A stretch of DNA of 64,000 nucleotides from positions 1 through 64,000 of the forward strand of contig CANJPQ010000016.1 in NCBI GenBank assembly GCA_947476275.1, written 5' to 3'. Position 1 is the first letter of the stretch, and each line of letters opens with the position of its first letter. The DNA is from Fidelibacterota bacterium (GTDB taxonomy: Bacteria; Pseudomonadota; Alphaproteobacteria; Rhodospirillales; Rhodospirillaceae). Under the pieces are notes generated by a model that was not told where the DNA came from, made no database searches, and worked only from the letters and a program-made list of their open reading frames with translations. This document shows, in pieces, positions 25,792 through 34,733 of the stretch. The position numbers and the translations under genes were made by a program.

Positions 25792-26736
25792 ATGGCGACA
25801 CCGAAAGCGCCCGTCGCTTGGGTCACCGGCGCCAGCGGCTTCATCGGCAGCCATGTGGCAAACCTGTTCGCCAACAAGGGCTATGCGGTCGTCCGAATTG
25901 ATCGGATGCGCGCTGCAGCGCCCGATCAGTTAACGCTTGAGGCCGACATCGACGCACATTCCCTCGGCGCGGCCTATGACATGGCTGGCCCGCCGGTTGC
26001 GATCTTCCATGGCGCCGGCAACGGCTCCGTCGGCCGGTCCATTTCGCACCCAAAGCAGTGCAAGCGCGACACTCTGGATAGCACTAAAGCCCTCCTTGGC
26101 TTCCTGCTCGATGCCGCCCCGCGCGCACGTGTCGTATTCCCGTCCAGCGCGGCGGTCTACGGCACCACCGACGATGTGCCTCTGCGCGAGGACCGTAAGC
26201 TCGCGCCGGTCTCGCCCTATGGCGAACACAAGATGCAGGCGGAAGATGCCTGCCTGAAGGCCGCCGCCAAGGGACAGCCGATCGCCATCCTACGCATGTT
26301 CTCGGTCTACGGCCCGCGCTTGCGCAAACAACTACCGTGGGAACTTGGACGCAAGATCCTGACCGGCAGCAATCCAATTGAATTGTTTGGCACCGGCACG
26401 GAAACCCGCGATTTTCTGTCGGTGCATGACGCCGCCGCATTCATTGTCGCGCTCGCCACCACCGACCATCCGTCGCCGCTGACGGTCAATGGCGCAACCG
26501 GCCGCGCCGTCACCGTGGCGGACTTCGCACACGCATTAGCGAAGGCACTCGACGCCGCGCCGCAGATCGGCTTCAACAATCACGTGCGGACCGGTGACCC
26601 CACATTCTTGCGGGCCGATCTCACGCGCCTGCAAGGGCTTGGCTTGAAGGCAACGACAGATCTGGAGACCGGGCTGGCGGAATACGCAGCCTATCTGCGT
26701 TCGCCCGAAGGCCAACCGAAGATAGTGGCCTTTTAA
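25792..26736 (+). CDS. NAD-dependent epimerase/dehydratase
   Basis: 314 residues, extended SDR. GASGFIGSHVANLF is the cofactor motif; SSAAVYG and the catalytic SPYGEHK (Tyr, Lys) follow, then FGTGTETRDFLSVHDAA as in GalE/RmlB-like sugar-nucleotide enzymes. Its stop overlaps the stop of the convergent GT2 gene by 4 bases. Specificity unknown. Confidence 0.78.
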   Translation: MATPKAPVAWVTGASGFIGSHVANLFANKGYAVVRIDRMRAAAPDQLTLEADIDAHSLGAAYDMAGPPVAIFHGAGNGSVGRSISHPKQCKRDTLDSTKALLGFLLDAAPRARVVFPSSAAVYGTTDDVPLREDRKLAPVSPYGEHKMQAEDACLKAAAKGQPIAILRMFSVYGPRLRKQLPWELGRKILTGSNPIELFGTGTETRDFLSVHDAAAFIVALATTDHPSPLTVNGATGRAVTVADFAHALAKALDAAPQIGFNNHVRTGDPTFLRADLTRLQGLGLKATTDLETGLAEYAAYLRSPEGQPKIVAF

Positions 26737-27611
26737 GGTTGCTCGACGGCGTGATAACGCCCGTCGCCGTGATTGAACACGATGCTTTTGATCGACGGAC
26801 TGAGCTTCTCGTCCATCAGATGCCCCAGCCCGATCGCCTTCAAGTGCTTGCCGACGACATGCTGGCTCAGGCGCTGAATGTCCGACGGCACGATCGGCGT
26901 ATAGCGGTTCAGCACCTTCACGCATTCGTCGCGGTATTCATCGCGCCGGGCGATGGCTGCGTTGTTCCCGTGCATGCGGTAAATCCCGAACGGGACCGGC
27001 ACCATGTAGACCGGCGCCTTCTCCAAGAACCGCGCCCAGAGTTCGAAGTCGCCGGCGAGCTTCAACGACAGATCGAAGGCGCTGCCGACTTCGTCCCACA
27101 GGTCGCGCCGCCAGAAGGTGCAGTCCTGCACGATCCAGCCGCTCGATGGCAGACCTAACGAACGCACGTGCTCGCCGTTGTAGAATCCCCATTCGTCCAC
27201 GCCCGGCACGAAGTCCGCCTTGATCACCACGCCGTCTTTGCGCGCCTGCATGGGAAAGCGCGACGTGATCCACCGCACCTCCGGGAGTTGATCGAAGATG
27301 TCCAGCACGGTCTGGATGGCCCAAGGCGCCAGCTGATCGTCGGAATTCAACCAACCCATGTACGGCGCGTCGGACAGCGCGAACCCCGCCTGAATCGCGT
27401 GATACATCCCGGCATCCTTCTCGGACTGCCAGTGCTTCAATTTCGCGGCGTGACTCTTGATGATGTCGACTGAGGTGTCCGTCGACCCACCGTCCATGAC
27501 GACGTAATCAACCCGGTCGAAGCCGCGCGAATTCACGATCGACGCCATGCACTCGCCGAGATAGTCGCCGTAGTTGAAGTTGGTCGTCACCATGCACAGG
27601 CGGGTGCTCAT
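26733..27611 (-). CDS. Family 2 glycosyltransferase
   Basis: 292 residues, GT-A fold: CMVTTNFNYGDYLGECM, VVMDGGSTDTSVDII and MGWLNSDDQLAP supply the nucleotide and DxD metal sites, as in rhamnosyl-/glucosyltransferases of surface glycans. The ATG at 27611 overlaps the TGA of the upstream HAD gene; a longer frame runs inside that gene and was rejected. Confidence 0.82.
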   Translation of the reverse strand: MSTRLCMVTTNFNYGDYLGECMASIVNSRGFDRVDYVVMDGGSTDTSVDIIKSHAAKLKHWQSEKDAGMYHAIQAGFALSDAPYMGWLNSDDQLAPWAIQTVLDIFDQLPEVRWITSRFPMQARKDGVVIKADFVPGVDEWGFYNGEHVRSLGLPSSGWIVQDCTFWRRDLWDEVGSAFDLSLKLAGDFELWARFLEKAPVYMVPVPFGIYRMHGNNAAIARRDEYRDECVKVLNRYTPIVPSDIQRLSQHVVGKHLKAIGLGHLMDEKLSPSIKSIVFNHGDGRYHAVEQP

Positions 27612-30187
27612 GGCTTGGCTCCGAACAGCGGATCGAGCCGCAGAAACTTCAGCCGCAAGGACATTTCCAGACCATGGGGTGCTGGCGGCGCAGCCGGCAA
27701 CGCGATCACGCACTGCGCTCCCGGACCGGTCTCTACCAAACCGTTGCCGAGATCGCGCACATTGCTCCAGCTCGCGCCGCGCAAATCGACCGCTTGTGTG
27801 CGGCGATCTGTCTCACTGGTATAAGTCACCGTCATCGTATCGAGGTTCACAACCGATCGCGCGCCCGGCCAGGTGATGCGCAGGCGCTGGTATGCTTCGG
27901 GCCCAACACCCTTGATCGTCGCGACCAATTCCGCTCGACCGAAGGTATTCGCCGCAATCGGGATCGTGCCTTGACGGCGCTCGTCGAACCCGGCCCCTGC
28001 GTCCGGGCACACCGTCACGCGCCCCAGCAGCGGGCCCGCCGTGAGGTTCGCGGCCTTATAAGCGTCCTTGGTGCCGGCAGCGTAGACATCCGCGATAAAT
28101 GGATCGGCGGCGACAAAGGCCGCTGCCGGCCAATAAACTTGATCGAGGTTGATCTCCTGCAAGCCCGGCCAGCCTCGATACTCCAGCAACGGTCCGTCGA
28201 ACGACAGATCCGTGAGCTTGTGCGCGCCGGTGAAGTCGATCTTCGCCTCATGCTTCCACGCGCCGATCGTCGCGGCTTCTTGCGCAGTCGGGTGCAGATG
28301 CGAGCTCTCCAGGATCGCCACGATCTGTGCCTTCAACGCAGGCGCATCTGCCGGCGTCGTAGCGAGGTCGCCGAGCATCTCGTTGATCGCGGCCACGCCG
28401 GCAAGGATGCCCGCTTGCGTCGCCTCCATCTGCGCGATCTGCGTTTCGTCGCGCAAATTGGGCAGCAAGACCGGCTCACCCTTCTCATCGAAGTGCGACA
28501 GGCTTCCTTCCGGGCACATGCAAGCGTGCTCCAGTACGAACGGCACGCGGGACAACAGTTTGCCCATCGGCCCAGCAAAGCCATCCGCATCGAGATATCC
28601 GCGCAAGTCTGCGCCTTCCCCCACGTTCGCCTGGGCCTTGGCGTTGAGCGCAACATAGAAGCCGGTGAGGTGCAGCGGGCTGCCTTCCCGCGCGAGCAGC
28701 CCCTGCAACACGCTTTGGATCGTGGCGCTGTAGCCCAGATCCATCATCACCACAGGACCGGCGCTGCGCAGGTCCATCTGCTTCTCCAGCGCGGTCAGCA
28801 GCAAGGTGCGGTGGCGCGCCGCGACGGCCATAACCTTGGCGATGAGGTGCGGCGCGGTGCCGAGCGCCTGACATAAGCGTACCAGCGCGCGATCCTCGGT
28901 GAAGTCGAACGCGCCGCCGACCAGCCCCGCCACATCGGCGACGGTCAGACCCATCTCCTTGAGGACCGAGGCCGTGTCGTGCCCCGGCGTCAGCATGGCG
29001 AACTCCGGCAGCAGGCCCGTGGTCTCCGGCGCGAGGGCAGCGCGGATCACCGCGCGGCGCGACAGCCACAGCTCCTCCGTCGCAAGCGGGACACCCAAGG
29101 CCTTGGCGGTCTCGCCGACGACCCGGTTGAGAAACCGCCCTTCGCGCATCAGCCCGAAGACCTTGCCGGCCCCGATCGTCTTGCAGCCGGAAACGACCCA
29201 ACGTGCGAACCCTGCGAAGACTGGCGCCAACTTCGCAGCGCCGTAGGCCCAATACGGCGCGAGCGACGGACTAAGGTCCGCCGGAACGCGATGGAATATC
29301 CGTGAGCGTAAACCTGTCAGTCCAAAGTCCCCACCGGGACCGAGCCGAGCCGCTCGCACCCCCAAGGCGCTCGGCCATTCGAGGGATTGCACGCGGCTAT
29401 CGAACGCCCATTTGTCGTAGTGGCACACCGCAATGCCACGCAGGCGGCACGGCCAGACATCCGCCTCCAGAGTGTCGCCGACGTGCAATATCTCTCCCGG
29501 TGGCACGCCCATATCCGCGATAACCGTGTCGAACAGGTCCCGCCATTTCGGGCGACCGGCTTCGCACGAGACATACAACCGGTCGAAGTCGCGGCCCTCC
29601 ACGAGGCCCGGCTTAGCCAGGAATCCCTTGATCTGCGCGGAGGAGAAATACGTGTCGGAGACCAGAATGACCTTCGCACCCGCCTTCTTCGCCGCCGTCA
29701 TAAGCTCGGCGACCGCGGCATCGCGGATCATCAGCGAGTCCTCGAAGGTTACCTCGGCGGCCGCCGCCGCTGGCGCGTCGAAGCCCTTGGCAAACAGGAA
29801 TGGCGGCAGTTCGCGGTAGACGTCCACCAACGTGATTTCCCGCGATCCCGTGGCCGCTTCCTTGCGCGCACGGGCGTCCTTTTCGGCCGCAGCCCGCAGT
29901 TCCGCAAACGTCACCGGGTTTACATGCGGTGCGAGTTGGCGCTTTTCCGCCAACTTGGCACCCAAGATTAGGAAGACATCCTTCGGCTCGGGCACCCGGC
30001 GCCACATCAGCGTGTCGAAGATATCGACCGACAGCACGCGGATCTGACCGGCGGCCAGGGCGGCATGGACGGGAACGAATCGCCGATCGGTCACGCGCCG
30101 GCCCGCGCAGAAGACGAACGCACTCGCGCCATCGAAAATAAAGCCCCGCCTTGTCGAACCAAGCGGAGTGTATCCAACAAATCGCAC
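27608..30187 (-). CDS. Large HAD-superfamily protein of glycan locus
   Basis: 859 residues. The N-terminal domain (about 50-260) is HAD-like: nucleophile motif SVDIFDTLMWRR (Asp55, Thr59), VILVSDTYFSSAQIKGF and EILHVGDTLEADV, as in the COG5610 predicted hydrolases seen in polysaccharide clusters. The remaining 600 residues are not recognised and may bind glycan or phosphoglycan. The GTG at 30187 has no clear ribosome site; a GTG near 30091 would leave the HAD motif intact. Cotranscribed with the GT2. Phosphatase or phosphotransferase role on a sugar is inferred. Confidence 0.65.
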   Translation of the reverse strand: MRFVGYTPLGSTRRGFIFDGASAFVFCAGRRVTDRRFVPVHAALAAGQIRVLSVDIFDTLMWRRVPEPKDVFLILGAKLAEKRQLAPHVNPVTFAELRAAAEKDARARKEAATGSREITLVDVYRELPPFLFAKGFDAPAAAAAEVTFEDSLMIRDAAVAELMTAAKKAGAKVILVSDTYFSSAQIKGFLAKPGLVEGRDFDRLYVSCEAGRPKWRDLFDTVIADMGVPPGEILHVGDTLEADVWPCRLRGIAVCHYDKWAFDSRVQSLEWPSALGVRAARLGPGGDFGLTGLRSRIFHRVPADLSPSLAPYWAYGAAKLAPVFAGFARWVVSGCKTIGAGKVFGLMREGRFLNRVVGETAKALGVPLATEELWLSRRAVIRAALAPETTGLLPEFAMLTPGHDTASVLKEMGLTVADVAGLVGGAFDFTEDRALVRLCQALGTAPHLIAKVMAVAARHRTLLLTALEKQMDLRSAGPVVMMDLGYSATIQSVLQGLLAREGSPLHLTGFYVALNAKAQANVGEGADLRGYLDADGFAGPMGKLLSRVPFVLEHACMCPEGSLSHFDEKGEPVLLPNLRDETQIAQMEATQAGILAGVAAINEMLGDLATTPADAPALKAQIVAILESSHLHPTAQEAATIGAWKHEAKIDFTGAHKLTDLSFDGPLLEYRGWPGLQEINLDQVYWPAAAFVAADPFIADVYAAGTKDAYKAANLTAGPLLGRVTVCPDAGAGFDERRQGTIPIAANTFGRAELVATIKGVGPEAYQRLRITWPGARSVVNLDTMTVTYTSETDRRTQAVDLRGASWSNVRDLGNGLVETGPGAQCVIALPAAPPAPHGLEMSLRLKFLRLDPLFGAKP

Positions 30188-30198
30188 AGCGCAAAGGA

Positions 30199-30223
30199 AA
30201 GGGCCGGCGATCAGCCGGCCCTT
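30199..30223 (-). terminator. Hairpin downstream of the PEP-CTERM remnant
   Basis: AAGGGCCGGC and GCCGGCCCTT form a perfect 10-base stem with a GATCA loop. On the minus strand it is followed by TTCCTTTGCG, a weak U-rich tract. It lies after the broken gene and just before the HAD gene start, so it probably insulates the two. Confidence 0.5.
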
Positions 30224-30285
30224 GGGTAGCGCGAAGACGGACGGAGAAACGTGAAACGACCCGTCCGTCTCCGAATGCGATAGTG

Positions 30286-30900
30286 TTAGGCAGACTTGCG
30301 ACGTCGCACCGCGCGACCCGCCAGGGCAAGTCCGAGCAGACCAGGCGTGGTCGACTCTGGCAGACGCGCCGGCGCGCGGGTATTGCCGACGTTGTCGATG
30401 ATCGTCCCGACGGCACCGACACTCCTTTCCGTTTGGCTGGAGAAGATGGTGAGGGTGGAAATATTCGAAGGGCTCTTCGCCGAGAACCCGCTCAGCTCGA
30501 GCGCGCCCATGAGCGTCGGACCTTCGACGTAGGTAAAGTCAGATTGGCCGCGAAAGCGCTATCCGGCGGCGCGACCAGGTTCACAGCGTCCGGGGTGTAG
30601 CCGACGTTCCGCACGCGGCACGTCCAGCCGGTCGGGCTGATGCAAGTGCCGGAGAAGTCGTCATTGAAGTCCTAGAAAGTGAAGAACGAACCGGTGACGG
30701 TGTCGTGGGACACAAGTGTCGTGGTCGGCGCGGGACCAGACGGCGCACGGGAGTCTTCGGTCAACTGCGCATGATAGTTCCACATGTGGCCGCCCGGCCC
30801 GCCAGAGATCGAAGTCAGGGACGGGATGATGTCGGCATGCGCGGCGCACGGCAGCAGCACGAGTAGACCGATCGGGGGTAACCTTTTTTCGTTGGTGCTC
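30286..30900 (-). pseudogene. Broken PEP-CTERM-type exported protein gene
   Basis: Conceptual translation on minus: a signal-like stretch (KRLPPIGLLVLLPCAAHAD), then SLTSISGGPGGHMWNYHAQL, an in-frame TAG at 30672-30674, continuation DFNDDFSGTCISPTGWTC, then a frameshift near 30565 leading to SDFTYVEGPTLMGALELSG and the tail LPESTTPGLLGLALAGRAV followed by RRRKSA. The tail is a PEP-CTERM-like sorting signal (PExTT, hydrophobic, basic). AGGAG is at 30898-30902, but no start codon stands where one is expected. PEP-CTERM proteins normally need exosortase, not seen here. Two lesions plus a lost start argue for a pseudogene rather than a sequencing slip. Confidence 0.65.
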
Positions 30901-31052
30901 CTAGACTCTAACTTGACAGCAGTCCGACGGCGGTGGGGCCCGTCGCGGCGACTGCTTGCCATCTGCAACGCAAGAGCTGCGCCATGAATATTCTGCGTGT
31001 TCTCTCAACGACTTACCGGTGAGACGTCGGCGCGGAACGTCAAAAATCTTGA

Positions 31053-31217
31053 CGCTTGCGGGACGAGACGAAACTGCACTGCATCTTCGTCAGTTCCAAC
31101 CTCGACGAAGCGACCTTGGGTCGGCTCCAGCCACTGGACCCCATGGGTTTTGTCGTAAAGCCGATCATGCCCGCATGCCTGAAGCAGGCGATGAGTATGG
31201 CCGAGATCGCGTTGTAG
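31053..31217 (+). pseudogene. C-terminal remnant of a response-regulator receiver domain
   Basis: An open frame without a usable start reads KLHCIFVSSNLDEATLGRLQ, then MGFVVKPIMPACLKQAM and a TAG at 31215. The FVSSN and VVKP sections match the beta-4 and beta-5 Lys-Pro part of CheY-like receivers. The phosphoacceptor half is missing. Probably debris; identification is by pattern only. Confidence 0.4.
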
Positions 31218-31260
31218 ACTGCCGGCGAGTATCATTTCACCGACGCGCGGGGTAAACGAC

Positions 31261-32349
31261 GTGACCGTCCAGCACGATTTCTACAAGCACATCGCGCCCA
31301 TACGCACCGCTGCGGGCATTTTCGACGAGAGCTGCTACGTTGCGGCGCCCGACGATTGGTGGATTGCAATCTCCGACATTCGCGGCTCTACCGCCGCTGT
31401 TGCCGCCGGCCGTCATTCGGATGTGAACTTTGCGGCCGCCGCCATGATCGCGGCCCTCTCCAACCTCTGCGGCCAAGTCCCCTACCAGTTCGGCGGCGAT
31501 GGCGCCGTCGCTCTCGTGCCGCCGACCGATATGGCACTTGCCCGGCGCGCACTTGCCCGCGTGCGTAGCTTCGCCGCGCGCGACTTCCAGCTGGATCTGC
31601 GCATCGGCATCGTGCCGGTGAGTTCCCTCACCTCGCGCGGCGGCGGCGTCGAGCGGCTGGAGAATGCCGTCAAAGGCCGCGGCGACGCAGACCTCGCCAC
31701 GGAAGCCATGGTCAACGACTCAGAAGACGACGGCGAGCTGCCGGACCTCACCGGCCTATCCTGTCGCTGGACGCCGATCAAAGCGGCGCGCGGCAGCATG
31801 GTGTCCTTGGTCCTGCGCTGCGCGGACCATCGCCAGGTGCATGCGGAACTTGCCCGCCTTGCCGGCCTGCCGACCCTGAACGCGCTGCAGCCCACCAGCC
31901 TCAAAGCGAAATGGCCGCCCAAGGGTGTCGTGCGTGAGGCCAAAGCGCGCCGCGGCCGCGTTCCGCTCCCGCTGATGGTGGCGGCGACGGCGGTGATCAC
32001 GTTGGTGGCGTGGATCTTCGTCTACTACCGCATACCTGCGGGAAAATTCGACCCGAACCGCTACATCAAGGAAACCACCGAAGGGGCGGTAGACTTCGCG
32101 CGGGCGGACGAAAGCCTGTGCGTGGTGTTCGATTGCCCGAAGGAAAAGATTCCGCTGTTGAAGGAATACCTCGACGGCCGCGTCGCCCGCGGCGAACTCA
32201 AGTACGGCATGCACCTGTCGGATCATGCGGTGATGACCTGCCTCGTGGTCTCGCCCACCGACGGCCAGCATGTCCACTTTGTCGACGGCGGCGATGGCGG
32301 GTATACGTCCGCCGCGACTCAGCTTAAGGCGCAGCTCGCGGCACCTTAG
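31261..32349 (+). CDS. DUF3095-like protein with membrane segment
   Basis: 362 residues. The N-terminal 230 residues follow the DUF3095 pattern: FYKHIAPIRT, DDWWIAISDIRGSTAAVAAG, FGGDGAVALVPP. DUF3095 resembles class III nucleotide cyclases, but I see no certain catalytic pair. A transmembrane helix lies at about 239-260 (LPLMVAATAVITLVAWIFVY), followed by a soluble C-terminal domain of about 100 residues. GTG start. Convergent with the transporter gene, sharing four bases. Function unknown. Confidence 0.75.
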   Translation: MTVQHDFYKHIAPIRTAAGIFDESCYVAAPDDWWIAISDIRGSTAAVAAGRHSDVNFAAAAMIAALSNLCGQVPYQFGGDGAVALVPPTDMALARRALARVRSFAARDFQLDLRIGIVPVSSLTSRGGGVERLENAVKGRGDADLATEAMVNDSEDDGELPDLTGLSCRWTPIKAARGSMVSLVLRCADHRQVHAELARLAGLPTLNALQPTSLKAKWPPKGVVREAKARRGRVPLPLMVAATAVITLVAWIFVYYRIPAGKFDPNRYIKETTEGAVDFARADESLCVVFDCPKEKIPLLKEYLDGRVARGELKYGMHLSDHAVMTCLVVSPTDGQHVHFVDGGDGGYTSAATQLKAQLAAP

Positions 32350-33755
32350 CGGAACGCGATCAACGCGCCGATGGCCAGCAACGTCACCGGCGCGAGCCAG
32401 CGTACCAGGAATCGCCATGCCATCAGCCACAGCGGTGAGATCGGCGCGAGTTCGTCCCGCACGAGCTCGTCCGTCAGTTTCCAGCCGGAAAACACCAACA
32501 GCGACACGCCAGCCGCCGGAATCAGCACGTCGGAGGTTATGCGATCGACAACCTGGAACACGGTCGCGTGCTTCAGCCATGGCGCCCAGAACAGCGGGTG
32601 AAAATCCTTGCCGACGTTGAACGAGAAATTGATGCCAATGCCCAGCAGCCAAGCACCGGAAGCAAAGCCGAGCCCCGCTTCCGCACGCTTCCAGCCGTGC
32701 CGCTCCATCGCCCATGCGACCAACGGCTGTAACGCAGCGATCGCCGACGTGAGTGCGGCGAGCATCAGGAAAAGAAAGAACAGAGTGCCGACGATGGCGC
32801 CGCCAGGCATACGAGCGAACGCCGTGGTCATGGTCACGAACACCAGCCCAGGTCCCTCCGCCGGATTGAGGCTATAGGCGAACACGATCGGGAACACCGC
32901 AAAGGCCGCCAGCAGCGACACCACCACGTCCGCCGTGACGATGCCGACCGCGGCGCGGGTGATGTTGACGGACCGGTCCAGGTGCGTGCCGAAGGTCATC
33001 ATGATGCCCAGGCCGACGGTCACGGTGACGAAGGCGCTGCCAATGGCCGTCAACACTGCGCTGGGGCCGAGCGCTGAGAACACCGGGCGCACCATGAAGT
33101 GCACTGTCGTCATGAACGCGCCCTTGATGCCGGCATAGATCACCAAGCCTACCAGTACCGCCAGGAGCGAGGGGATCAGCACCTTGAAGGCCCGCTCCAG
33201 CCCCTCACGCAGGCCCTGGGCCACCAGTACGGCCACCAGCAGCAGAAATCCGCCATGCCATCCCATCAGGCCGATGGGGCTCGCCAGGAACGTGTCGTAT
33301 GCCGCGCGCACGGACTCGGGCGTCTCGCTGGTAAAGGCGCCCGTGGCGCTCTTGAGCATGTAGGGCATGGCCCAACTCGCGAACACGGTGGACGTCGACA
33401 GCACCAGGAAGGTCGCCAGCAGACCAACCGCGCCGAACGCGCGCCACAGGGGGCTCGCGCCTGATTCGCGCGCCAAGGCGGCGATAGACCGCATCGGGCT
33501 GCCGCCGCCGCGCCGGCCGATGATCAGTTCCGCCAACAGCACCGGCATGACGATGCCGAACGCCGCCAGCACATAGACCACGACGAATGCGCCGCCGCCG
33601 TAAAGGCCGGCCACGTAGGGAAAGCGCCAGATGTTGCCCAGACCCACGCCCGCCCCGATGGCCGCCAGCACGAACGCCGGCGTAGAGGTCCAGCGGGTAT
33701 AGAGCGGCACGACGCCCGAAATGGGCGTGGGCGCAGGCTGGGGTGTCTCGCTCAT
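32346..33755 (-). CDS. Sodium-dependent transporter (NSS/SNF family)
   Basis: 469 residues, about 12 hydrophobic segments. The family signature GAGVGLGNIWRFPY is at residues 34-47 and GGGAF follows. NSS proteins couple Na+ to uptake of amino acids or related amines through the inner membrane. Its ATG overlaps the stop of the ketopantoate-reductase-like gene (ATGA), so it is the last gene of a three-gene operon with two hydroxy/keto-acid enzymes; its substrate may be linked to theirs. Confidence 0.88.
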   Translation of the reverse strand: MSETPQPAPTPISGVVPLYTRWTSTPAFVLAAIGAGVGLGNIWRFPYVAGLYGGGAFVVVYVLAAFGIVMPVLLAELIIGRRGGGSPMRSIAALARESGASPLWRAFGAVGLLATFLVLSTSTVFASWAMPYMLKSATGAFTSETPESVRAAYDTFLASPIGLMGWHGGFLLLVAVLVAQGLREGLERAFKVLIPSLLAVLVGLVIYAGIKGAFMTTVHFMVRPVFSALGPSAVLTAIGSAFVTVTVGLGIMMTFGTHLDRSVNITRAAVGIVTADVVVSLLAAFAVFPIVFAYSLNPAEGPGLVFVTMTTAFARMPGGAIVGTLFFLFLMLAALTSAIAALQPLVAWAMERHGWKRAEAGLGFASGAWLLGIGINFSFNVGKDFHPLFWAPWLKHATVFQVVDRITSDVLIPAAGVSLLVFSGWKLTDELVRDELAPISPLWLMAWRFLVRWLAPVTLLAIGALIAFR

Positions 33756-34732
33756 GGAACTTGTTGCGCGGCGGAGCGCAGGCGTGCGAGCCCATAGACC
33801 GCGCGGGTCTGGGGCATCGGCAGGCGGAGCCGCTCGCCGATCTCGATCAGCGCCGCCATCAGGCTTTCCAACTCGAACGGACGGCCGCGCTCTGCGTCGT
33901 AGAGCATCGAGGTCTTGCTGGCGTTGAGCTTGGGCCCGATGGCCCGCAGGCGCTCCGCCGGGTCGCCGCCAACCTCAAGGCCAAGCTTCGCCCCCACGGT
34001 GCGGACCTCCTGAGCGATGGCGATCACCAACTCGAGCGCAAACGGGTCCGTCAGCACCTTATCCAGCGTGGACATCGTGAGCGCCGAGACCGGGTTCATG
34101 GTGACATTGGCTTGCAGCTTCACCCAGATGTTGTTGCGGATCCGCGGGAACGCATCGGTCTTGTAGCCGCCCCCCCGGAACACCTCCGCGATCTCTTCGA
34201 GCCCGTCCATGCGCCCATCGGGGCGGCCCAATTCGATCTGCTGCATGCTTTGGTGCACGATCTCGCCGTCCACTTCGCCAACCACACAGTTGATAACACC
34301 CCAGACAATGCGGTTTTTAGGGATAACGCGGGCGAGTGCGCCGTCCGGATCGAGGGACTGCAGACGCGTGCCGTCGAGCGCGCCGCCGAAGCCATCGAAG
34401 AACCACCAGGGGATCCCATTCATCAGGAATACCACCGGCGTGTTCGGGCCGCACAAGGCCGCGATCTCGGAGGCGAGCGAACGCAGCGCGCCGCCCTTCA
34501 GGGTTACGACCACCAGGTCATGCTGTCCGAGTTCACTCGCTTCCGTCGCGACGATCGGACGCGCGAAGCACGATTGGTCTCCGGTATGAAGCGTCAACCC
34601 GCGCTGCTGGATTGCATTAGCGCGGGCCGGCCGCGCCAATGCAGACACGCGATAGCCGGCCCGCGTTAGAAGCACCGCCAGCATCCCACCAATGGCGCCG
34701 GGCCCGACGATACAGACCGACTTGAACGCCAT
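33752..34732 (-). CDS. Ketopantoate reductase-like oxidoreductase (ApbA/PanE)
   Basis: 326 residues. N-terminal VCIVGPGAIGGMLAVLL binds NADPH; VVVTLKGGALRS and the C-terminal NIWVKLQANVTMNPVSALT with conserved Lys and Asn are typical of ApbA/PanE. The operon context (FAD hydroxyacid dehydrogenase one base upstream, NSS transporter overlapping downstream) suggests catabolism rather than pantothenate synthesis, so I give no panE symbol. Confidence 0.82.
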   Translation of the reverse strand: MAFKSVCIVGPGAIGGMLAVLLTRAGYRVSALARPARANAIQQRGLTLHTGDQSCFARPIVATEASELGQHDLVVVTLKGGALRSLASEIAALCGPNTPVVFLMNGIPWWFFDGFGGALDGTRLQSLDPDGALARVIPKNRIVWGVINCVVGEVDGEIVHQSMQQIELGRPDGRMDGLEEIAEVFRGGGYKTDAFPRIRNNIWVKLQANVTMNPVSALTMSTLDKVLTDPFALELVIAIAQEVRTVGAKLGLEVGGDPAERLRAIGPKLNASKTSMLYDAERGRPFELESLMAALIEIGERLRLPMPQTRAVYGLARLRSAAQQVP

Positions 34733-34733
34733 C

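Noticed and set aside
27674-28876. 400-residue plus-strand frame opposite the HAD gene
   Set aside because: No motif and no ribosome site; arises from the codon bias of the HAD gene.
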